From Hsuehochloa calcarea (Eukaryota > Streptophyta > Magnoliopsida > Poales > Poaceae), in the NCBI GenBank assembly GCA_036346395.1, contig CM070603.1, forward strand, positions 28,553,045-28,617,044: a DNA stretch of 64,000 bases, in the 5' to 3' direction. The translations under genes and the position numbers were made by a program. Positions 55,800 to 64,000 of this stretch are shown piece by piece (the stretch's first letter is position 1; the number at the start of each line of letters is the position of its first letter). The notes under the pieces were generated by a model. It was not told the origin of the DNA and ran no database searches. It was given only the letters and a program-made list of their open reading frames with translations.

Positions 55800-58037
55800 G
55801 TGAGAGGAACAGAACAAATTCTAGATCATAGCACTAGTTTTTAGGACCAGGACAATTCTGAATGCTTGAGCCACTCATTCCCAGTTCCTGTCCTGTCCCA
55901 CAACAGGGGGTTGGGCCCACTAGTCACGACGCCTACATTGCATTTTGGAAGCAGGTAGGCTTATACTAAACAACAAGCCTTAATTTCTTGATAAGAGAAG
56001 GTGGGTAGGTGGAGATTATATAATGCTCTCTACCCACAAATGTTTGTTACTGATGCATAGATCACGCTTTTTTGCTAGCAATTTCCTTTTCATTTCTAAA
56101 CATGCCTTTAGTAGTATGCATTTTCTATGAATATAACAAGCCTTTGTTACAATCTTTTAGGGACGTGGCATGGCAGGCTTTTTTCAGCCACTGCAACTGG
56201 CATGTTTGACAGGTGCTTTTATCTGTGAGGCTAAAATACATATAGTTTCTATACATCTCGATCTTTATTACTTAAAAATTAGAGTTGACGGTTATCCGTA
56301 CTCCCGCATCCGTTGGATCGGCGAGCTAGAAGACCAAGAGCCCAGATCACTTCTCGCAGCAACAACTTTGGCGCCTACGCTGCCCCCCCCCCCTCTCTCA
56401 TGACTCCTGTTCTCACACCGCCCTCCCTCCATCTCCTCTCTCTCGCACTCCCTACCTGCGCCACCCGCCTCCCACTCTCGCGCCGCCCACCCGCCCGCTC
56501 GTCCCACTCTCACGCTTCCCACCCGGCCACCCGCCTCCCACTTTCGCGCCGCCCTTCCTCCCTCTCCTCTTTTTCGAGGAAATGACTTGAAAATTTAATT
56601 TTTGCATATTCGAGTGAATAGTATACTTTGGACACAATTAGTATGCATTGTATACTAAAAAATCGATATAAATAAGAGTTTTTGTTGCAATGCACGAGCA
56701 CATGGCTAATTTATGTATATACCAGACCTACGATTTATTTGGATTTGAATTTGTCGAGGTCTTATATGTTGTAGTTACTGAATCCTCAAAAACGTCACTA
56801 GATCTAACAATAAGACACTAAACCATTAACCACCATGAAAAATAGTAGGAAGTTTTCTTCTTCTTCTGATCTAACCCATCTTAGAACATGATTTTTGTCC
56901 AATGGTCGAAAACATGTCCACACTAACAACCACTCCTGCAGAAGATCCTTGCCCTGCTGTAGTCGAGGGTAAGTTAATAATTACAATGGCAGGAGACAAC
57001 GATCAATCGGCTGTCCCCTCTACCTGGCCACACGTTGTACCGAAAGAGCGTGGGCTAGTTGAATGTGATATAAAATTTTAAAGGATTTGACATGGCCTCC
57101 ATTTGGGAGAATTTTTATATTAATGCCCTACTGAATATTCAGATGGATGGACACCTAGGACCCCCCCCCTGCAGTTAGGTCCCTGGGCAGCTTCTGTTCC
57201 TTACTTTCCTCCATTTCTCTCGAGCAGCGAATGTGGAGTTTTTCAATATAGATGTATCGCTCGCGTAGTAGTAGATATAGTTTTTTTTTTCTGCTCTAAA
57301 TAAAAAAAAAGCACTTTATTCATACTCAAGAGGGTCAGAGTGGTCAGCACAACAACTTGTCACCGCATCCGTACATCCGAGGCTCAATACCACCTATTCC
57401 GTGCTCCCAGGGCATGGAGTCAGCGAGTCCATGAGTCTCGGGAGCGGAGCCGCCTTGCGTCTGTGTGCCCCGCTGCGTGTCCATGCCTCATAGGAGTGTT
57501 CCTTGTGTGTTTATACTTTACAGGAGTGTTTTTTTTTTTGTGTCTGTGCCTTAGATGCATGGACTGAGTTATCCGTAGTGATGTGTTATTCTGCCAGGCG
57601 ACTCTGGCTCTCTGGCATATGGTTACAGTAATTTTTTTTTTTTGGTATTTAGCATGAAGAGAAAGTTACATTTGCTATTGGACGCATTAGTGAAATCCAT
57701 CCTAGTTTGAAGAGAAAGAGATTTTCTCGGTTGAGATTTTCATGGCCTAATTTAAAAAAAGATTAGATTAAAGTTCTTTGGCTGACCGGGTGTCGACTTA
57801 TATATATTGGCAAAGTCAAGTCTGGTCTTGTAGAGTGTGCTTTCGATTGCGCCGGTTGGTGCGTAAACTCGTTATCTAGTGTTTTTCCGGGTGATTTCAA
57901 TACATTCGGATATCAATTGAAGGTATTATAGATGCATCGCGTCCCTATCCATGTATATAATTTCCAAGAACAATATGAAGTTTGTTTCCTAAAAAAAGGG
58001 AAAATGAATTTTAGGCTGGAGAATTTTTTTTTCGGGT
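55800..58037. other. Intergenic DNA, no supported gene
   Basis: AT-rich, with a C-rich block at 56375-56575 (CCCACTCTCGCGCCGCCC repeats) and homopolymer runs at 57280-57310, 57525-57540 and 57630-57643. Open frames are short and have no recognisable domain. Confidence 0.5.
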
Positions 58038-58414
58038 AAAATGGCATTGTTCTAAAGTGAAATAACAAAAATAACTCCTAATTTTTTTTTAAAAAAAATA
58101 GCATCCGTGTTTTGCCCAAAATTCACAGGAGGTGACCTACTGTACCCTAGGCATGCAGATAGGCCACATAGTGACCGCAGGAAGCTCGGCAGTGACCTGC
58201 CGCGAACTGGGAGTACGACAAGTGAATTGGGAGTGCGGTAGGTGACGTGAGCTTCGCAGCAGGTCGTCTTCTAAGCTCCGTACGACCGTCACCTGGGCTA
58301 CCGCCACCTCCCATGAATCATGAATTTTGAGCACGATATATTTGTTATTTTTTAAAATACATTCATGTATACTTTTTTTTTTCTGTTTTACATTGAAATA
58401 ATGCTATTTTATGA
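58038..58414. repeat. MITE-like repeat A
   Basis: Imperfect inverted ends: AAATGGCATTGTTCTAAAGTG on the left and, reversed, AAATAGCATTATTTCAATGTA on the right. The middle contains GCGGTAGGTGACGTGAG. It shares ATAACAAAAATAACTC and a GAGTGCGGTAG core with repeat B at 59983. No target duplication was confirmed. Confidence 0.5.
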
Positions 58415-59826
58415 GAGAGAAAACTTCAGGGTTACGCTCTAGGCTTTGGATGCCTTTGACATATCTACCAAAACTGAAGGAAAAGATAGGTTGTGTCATA
58501 GATCACCAATATTTTATGCAAAAGAACAATGTATGTTTGAGCCCCCATTACGTTCATCAGGTGAGCGTGGACCGTGGAGGACCCGATACTCCAAAAATAA
58601 CAACAGAGCATCCCTTTTCTTAGCCATCTTTTGTGATTCATATTCAAAGTTAGTGGATATTCGAACTGTTGATGATAGCTTGATCACGTGACGTTTCAAT
58701 TGTTGTGCACTTCAAAGCAAGTACTGTACTTGATTGGTTGTGTCTCTAAATAAATAAAGAAATAATCTTCAGCCCAAAAGTTGTCATAGAACTAATTTTG
58801 AACTTCTTTGTGGGAATACAAGTTGGATAAAAACATATTAGCACATGAGTTGGCATTCAATTAAGTTTTGAAGATATCTTTATTTTTTTACTTCTCTTCT
58901 GGTATTATCTTCTTGTGAGTTCTTAGCTATTTATTAGCAGATAATATTTTAGTTGGGTGCTGGCTTATTATTAGTTTCTTGCCCCTGAAGTGAAGTTTGC
59001 AGGTTGTTAATTAGTCCAACTCTTGAGTGACTGTGATCACATCAATTTGTATAGGCAGCTTGGAGAGATGCAGAGAGGGCCAAGCTTAATGAGATTTCCT
59101 TGCTAAGCTTTGAGAGAAGGGCTAATTTAGCATTTACTTAGCACTTATGAGGTAAAACTAAGTGCTTCCTCGTTAAGCTCCGCCCCTGCACTTCAGTTAT
59201 ATATCTCCGCCACTACATCCTGTCGTTTCATTTCATTTATTATATTATCATTTCCCCATGTCTTTTAAATTATTCTATACTATATAGAGAACCCATTGGG
59301 TGTCAAAATCTGCAAGTTTTTTTTTACCATGCCTAAAGATGTAAATGAAACTTGTCCTAACAATTGTACCTAGCTACATAAGATAACTAACCATACTCTT
59401 GAGTGCATGGATGCTCGTAGTCGTAGGCAATACAGAAGACACAAAGCAAAGGCTCGCTTTTGGAGCACTTGAGGATGTTGCCCTCCTTCTAAAGTAGAAT
59501 CTCCCTTCATGCCATGCAAGAGGCCTTCTCCATTCTTGACTCTTCCAAGCCCCCTTTCACCTCTCCTTTTCCTTTCATGTCATGCATGTGTGTGTATCAC
59601 CATCATACTTTGCAAGGAGCTGCTCTATTTCTCACCTGTGACTCCCTGATGAACACATTGGGGCATACTTGGACCTTGACTTTGAAGCCCTGGAGAAGAT
59701 TCGGAAGATGTGTGTTTGATCTCTGCCTCATTCACATGCTCTCCGTTGTTGGAAATTGGGCAAGAGTTGTTGGGAGCAAACTGATGGGATTGAACTGGAG
59801 TGTGGTAGGTTTCACTGCATCTGTCT

Positions 59827-59829
<3 letters not shown>
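58415..59829. other. Intergenic DNA, unassigned open frames
   Basis: An open frame at 58446-58691 (81 codons, MDAFDISTKTEGKDRLCHRS) and one at 59514-59828 have no recognisable domain or support from splice structure. No other features seen. Confidence 0.4.

Positions 59830-59859
<30 letters not shown>
59830..59859. repeat. (GA)n microsatellite
   Basis: About fifteen GA units. Confidence 0.95.
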
Positions 59860-59862
<3 letters not shown>

Positions 59863-59982
59863 TGAATAAACAAGGCTATCCATGGAAGAGGCCATGGTGT
59901 TACCATTGGCTTGAAGAGTTCAAGTGCTTGCAAGAGAGTTAAGAACCCCGTGCTTTACAAACAACCATCCAAGTTTTTTTCT

Positions 59983-60335
59983 TTTCTAAAATGACTGCGT
60001 TTTTTATTTACAACAGTAAAAATAGCCCTGTCATATTTGAAATAACAAAAATGACTCTTCTATCGTGCTAATTTGCTGTGAAAAATCACGTATCCCGTTC
60101 TTAAACCGTAGCAGGCGACATACCGCGGTCCCGGATCACGACATGTGGCCTACCGCACTCTCAAAAACAGCAGAAACGTGTGCAGATCACTTACCACGTT
60201 AGCATGCTGTTCTACCATGGACTAGAACACGACACTACCGCTGTCTAGAATAAATATGCTATGGTCCGAAAGCGGAATATGTGACTTTCTACGGTAAATT
60301 AACGTGAGAGAGATGCCATTTTGACCACTAGCAAG
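59983..60335. repeat. MITE-like repeat B
   Basis: Ends AAAATGACTGCG and, reversed, CAAAATGGCATCTC are weakly inverted. The body shares AATAACAAAAATGACTC and CTACCGCACTC with repeat A, so the two are probably members of one family. Confidence 0.45.
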
Positions 60336-60802
60336 TAGCAACTAGTTTTACTGGATCGTTTTTTTTTAAAAAAAAGCTAAATAAACCGGAAACTCCGATC
60401 CTTTCCATCTGTCGCATTACATCAGATGTCAAGTCTCTGACAGGAACCACATGGAACAGTTGCACTCGTAGCGAGTTCAGCCGTTGGCTACTTAGGATTA
60501 GGGGAGATGAAGAGAGAGAAAGAGAGGAGAGAATATAAAAAAGGCTATACAAATAGGTGGCAACAACGAACAATATGAGTGGGGCGATATACCTTTGTGG
60601 ATTTGTTTGCGTTAACTATTCTCGTGGCTTGTTTGGGCTAATCATTTGTTTCTCTCTCCTTTGGCATTACATTACAGTACCACACCTTTGGTCCCCTTGT
60701 GCTCTTGAGTATGCTCCCTTCCTAGCTTAGCTTTCCCTTCAACTCTACTCAAAATTACTCCCTACTTCTTGACCCCAAGCAACAACACCTCCCTAAACCT
60801 CT

Positions 60803-60836
60803 TCCTCTATCTCTATCTCTATCTCGATCTCTCTTC
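60803..60836. repeat. (CTCTAT)n simple repeat
   Basis: About five CTCTAT units in a pyrimidine-rich stretch that could be the leader of the candidate gene downstream. Confidence 0.85.
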
Positions 60837-60912
60837 CACAAACACATATTAGGAGGCGTTCAAGGAGACTACTTCGGGGAGTATAAGGGGGAGAGACAGA
60901 GAGAGATGCTGC

Positions 60913-62056
60913 ATGAGAGGGTTAGATTTTGGAACATGTCAAATCACAGCATTTGATGCAGGGACAGGTAAAGAGAGTCACAAGTTTTTTTTTTCTTTTG
61001 CTATATTTTTATTCTACTGGTGGTGGTTGCTCCTGCAAGAGATGCATGAGACTGAGCTGCTTCTGCTAGCTTGCTGCCTTCCTTTGGGCATCTCTCTCTC
61101 ATTTCCCTGTCCATGCTGGCTTATGTGAAGTTTTCCCAATACCTCTAATCATCTCCTTTTCTCTCTTTTCTCTTTCTTGATGCTACTGCCTTGCAGAGGC
61201 AGGAGCAGGAGCGAGTAGAGATTCCTTTGCTGTTCTGCCTACAAGAGAACTCACAAGTAGTAGCAGCAGCAGCAGTCTAGACCCACACCTACCTTTCACA
61301 CATGCACAGATCTTTTCCCCCATGCCACAGGGAAAAGATTTCTCCTCCACTTTTTGTTTCCTGTTGCCTTCCTCTGCATATACACATATATTGTTTTGTT
61401 TTCTCTACATGCATGTATACACAAGCTGATGCTGGGGACATAAGGATTTGTACAAAATTTTGTGCAGAGCTGGAAGGAAGGGATCCACATGTCCCTTTTG
61501 GTGGGTAATGATGTTGTGCAGTGCAGGTGGAGGTGATGATAGATTTCCTCGTCTGGGGACTGAGACATTCCATCCAAGGGTGCCCAATGTCATGCCCTCA
61601 CATTCACAGCCACCCCTCTTGGCTCCTGCAATATTCCATTTGTTTGCTAATGTGCTGTATCAAGATTCAAGATGCCTTTGATGTGAGTGTTCACTGCCTC
61701 TCTCTCTCCCCTCTCCCTCCTCTCATCCCTCATACATGCCTACATACATACACAGTACTACTATTGCTTGAGCTAGAATTGCATATGATATCCTGCCTAG
61801 ATCGACAAAACAACGACATCCCCTGCCCTGCCTGAAGTTACCTGAGTACTTGCCACTGTGCATGTAACTGCAGAAACCAATCAGGGAGGAGTGTATCGGT
61901 GTAGCTGGGCTACTTGTGGTAAATTGTGTGTGCAATGTGCTGCACTGACAGACCAGGGACAGGTGCGTCTAAGTTACCTCAAGGCTATCAATGAAGATCC
62001 CACCAAGGGACAAAACACGAGATGGTTGGAGCCTTGGAGGGTTGGGTCTGTCTAGT
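60913..62056 (+). other. Weak candidate multi-exon transcript
   Basis: A CT-rich leader (60780-60840) precedes ATG 60913 (MRGLDFGTCQITAFDAGT). A GT donor follows at 60968, then an AG acceptor at 61196 that keeps the frame open (EAGAGASRDSFAVLPTRELT plus a Ser run). Further open pieces lie at 61527-61681 and 61877-61960, the latter with spaced Cys (CSWATCGKLCVQC). No known domain was recognised, and the intron-exon pattern after the second piece is uncertain. It could be a real small gene, a non-coding transcript or chance. Confidence 0.25.
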
Positions 62057-62086
62057 CTCTATTCACCCATTTAAAGCATTGCGTGT

Positions 62087-62106
62087 AGAGAGAGAGAGAG
62101 AGAGAG
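62087..62106. repeat. (AG)n microsatellite
   Basis: About ten AG units. Confidence 0.92.
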
Positions 62107-62383
62107 TCCAAAGCGTCAGAAACTATAATATACTCCTAGTATTCAAATCTTTTTGGAAAGGAAGTCTCTCAACGCTTCCAAAATGATTGAGTAGTTCCAA
62201 CTTGACCTTTATTATTCAGTCTCTCAACTGGAATTACTGGTGTAAAAAGTCATGCATGCTAGCTTAAAGCTAATCTTTTAATTAGACGATAACATGAGAA
62301 AACAGTAGAGCCATGGAACATCAGAGTGATCATTAGTTGGGAAGAAAAATGAAGCAAGCCTTATTCAGATTGTATCACAGTCA

Positions 62384-62460
62384 ACTGCACACCCAGATCA
62401 TTAGGTGTATTTATGTCTGATGACTGTACACCCAGATCATTAGGTGTATTTATGTCTGGT
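62384..62460. repeat. 39-bp tandem duplication at the CACTA border
   Basis: Units ACTG(C/T)ACACCCAGATCATT... start at 62384 and 62423 and are nearly identical. They sit just outside the subterminal repeat array. Confidence 0.9.
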
Positions 62461-62462
62461 TA

Positions 62463-62752
62463 TCACAGACGGTCAGAGAGTTTTTGAACCATCTGTGATA
62501 AGGCTCAACACAGACGGTTTTTAGTTGAAACCGTCTGTGAAGGGCCACTACCAAGAACCGTCTGTGATACGTAGTATATCACAGACGGCTCTTAGTTGAA
62601 ACCGTCTGTGAAGGGCCACTATCACAGACGGTTTCAACCAAGAACCGTCTGTGATACGTAGTATAGGATATCACAGATGGTTAGTAAATAGATTCGTCTG
62701 TGATAGTAGCCTTTCATAGATGGTTTTTTTGTTGAAACCGTCTGTGATAGTA
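62463..62752. repeat. CACTA subterminal repeats (ACAGACGGTT)
   Basis: At least eleven copies of the 10-mer or close variants in direct and inverted orientation. Neighbouring inverted copies can pair, for example around TTTTTAGTTGAAACCGTCTG and CAACCAAGAACCGTCTGTG. Presumed transposase-binding sites. Confidence 0.85.
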
Positions 62753-63019
62753 CCATTTAAAACTCAAAATCAATTACAAAAGATTATGTTAAAGTATTGT
62801 CGGCTAGTAATAGTTCTTTGTATCTATTTTTTATTATTATTTTCGGCTAGCCTCAGGAATTGCTAGTCATACCCTCTCCCTCTGAAAATTAGTAAGCAGA
62901 AAATAGATACATCACAGATGAATCAATTGTTGACAACTCAAAGTTATCATTTAAAACTCAAAATTAACTACAAAATATTATGTGAAAGTATTGTCGCTAG
63001 ATTTACAATTGAATTACAA

Positions 63020-63970
63020 CTACTCCGTCGAAACTCTCCGTCGATGTTAACGATCTTCGTCTTGATGAAGGCGCAGAGCGCCCCTCGAATCTCCGAGACC
63101 TCTTTCATAACGAGTGCATCTAAATCTATGTTCAAACCGTGTCGCTAGTAGGAGTAAAGTAGTAAGCATATATATATAGACACACACACACACATTTATA
63201 ATTAGAAAATAATTATTGTGAGATTGACAAACCTCGGGATCCTTCATCTTAGCACTCATCATTTGCCGCATATGATGGCAAACGTAGAATGCACATAGGT
63301 GATCTTGTTTTTGCTGTCGGCACTGCAAAAAATAGAATTACATATATATATGTACAGTCAGTTCGAGACACATTATTACGAAGTATGATATAGGATTATT
63401 GTGTTGTAGCGCGTATTGAAAATCGCGTCCTGTGTTACAATGTGGTGCTCGATCCGTTGTATGTCCCTCCCTCGGCAACATAGGTGATGAACGACCTTCA
63501 TGATTCCAAAAGTTATCCTCGGCCATTTGAAAAAAAGGAAGACTACAATAGAGTTATGTATGGAGGAAATGAGCATACCTGTCGAGTATTCCTTTCATAA
63601 AGGTGAAGTCGTGGTTTTTGTTGAGTACAGAAATCAAGGTATATTACCTTGTTCCTCTTTGGTATAATGATTAAAAGGATCTAGTGGAATCTACTCATGT
63701 ATGTCGCTACAATCATAAACCTAAGTTCGTGCTGCGTATAAAGTACAAATGAAATTTGTATAACAAGCAGTGAAACACTTACTTCTTGTTGTAGGGCACA
63801 ATTATGTAGTCCTTGTCGTCCTGAGCAAGCAATCCCGTTGTTATGTATTTCACGACGTAGGATGCGTCTTGGTTGATGGTTTGCTCAGAGATCACGTGTG
63901 GGTCGAGGAAACCCACCGGTTCTTTCCATCGACAAATATTTTTAATCATGTATCTATACATAAGCAATGA
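63020..63970 (-). pseudogene. Ulp1-like (C48) cysteine peptidase fragment of the CACTA element
   Basis: Minus-strand exons: about 63967-63779 (WKEPVGFLDPHVISEQTIN ... KDYIIVPYNKK). Next, about 63700-63580, reads RFH then ILLIIIPKRNKVIYLD. About 63325-63238 reads DHLCAFYVCHHMRQMM, and about 63130-63020 is a C-terminal EVSEIRGALCAFIKTKIVNI. These match the plant transposon Ulp1 order: catalytic His, Asp in the YLD position, and Cys in the LCxFYVC box. A stop replaces the usual Trp after His (RFH*ILL), so this copy is probably dead. The function in transposons is unknown; relatives remove SUMO-like tags. Confidence 0.72.
63163..63193. repeat. (TA)n(CA)n microsatellite
   Basis: TATATATATA followed by CACACACACACA in an intron of the CACTA gene. 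Confidence 0.9.
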
Positions 63971-64000
63971 GTTATGATATTTACGGGTATTACGTAAGTG

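Larger units (their letters stand above)
62455..64000 (-). mobile_element. CACTA (En/Spm) element, left part; continues past window
   Basis: The left end carries a dense array of ACAGACGGTT / AACCGTCTGT motifs in both orientations (62463-62752), the kind of subterminal repeats bound by CACTA transposases. Inward lies a minus-strand coding region with Ulp1-type peptidase pieces, as found in plant CACTA elements. The terminal CACTA itself was not identified with certainty. The element extends beyond 64000. Confidence 0.75.

Noticed and set aside
59390..61700. Possible microRNA precursor
   Set aside because: No match to a conserved plant microRNA that I know and no long, well-paired hairpin could be found by eye.

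Overview
The window is plant nuclear DNA from a grass, most likely rice (Oryza). Genes have many introns, with plant GT-AG sites and one GC-AG site. The first exon of the second gene is very GC-rich, as is typical of grass genes. Most of the remaining DNA is layered grass transposable elements. No bacterial, organellar, rRNA, tRNA or CRISPR feature was seen.

Two host genes are supported. (1) On the minus strand, from position 1 to about 4621, lies a 13-exon alpha/beta-hydrolase gene (serine aminopeptidase S33 type). Its 3' end runs off the left edge. (2) On the plus strand, 37384 to 53048, lies an 8-exon gene for a 584-residue, Ser/Arg-rich, coiled-coil plant protein of unknown function. Every intron of gene 2 is in phase 0. 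Its fourth intron has grown to 10.8 kb through insertion of a Ty1/copia element and a PIF/Harbinger element. Its first intron holds a hAT element with a perfect 8-bp target duplication.

Between the genes (about 9.3 to 34.7 kb) is a stack of LTR retroelements. First comes a pol-less copia remnant (SIRE/Maximus-like). It has gag with two zinc knuckles and an extra 'plant transposon protein' ORF, but no polymerase, and it ends in a 2.5-kb LTR that carries a gypsy-type solo LTR. Next is a composite chromovirus-type LTR interrupted by an inverted copy of the same long copia LTR, a second gypsy LTR and a hAT element. The inverted copia LTR is itself interrupted by a BARE/RIRE1-like solo LTR and by a 5.7-kb non-coding LTR element built mostly of minisatellite arrays. 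Most insertions can be dated relative to each other because target-site duplications are visible and because the two copies of the long LTR act as empty-site references for each other.

The right third holds a LINE reverse-transcriptase fragment, a short-LTR copia fragment, two related MITE-like repeats, simple repeats and a weak unassigned gene candidate (60.9 to 62.1 kb). The window ends inside a CACTA element with subterminal ACAGACGGTT repeats and a broken Ulp1-type (C48) peptidase gene. No clearly new biochemical system was found. The most unusual items are the minisatellite-built LTR element, the pol-less copia element with its extra ORF, and the arrays of dyad-symmetric motifs in the long LTRs.
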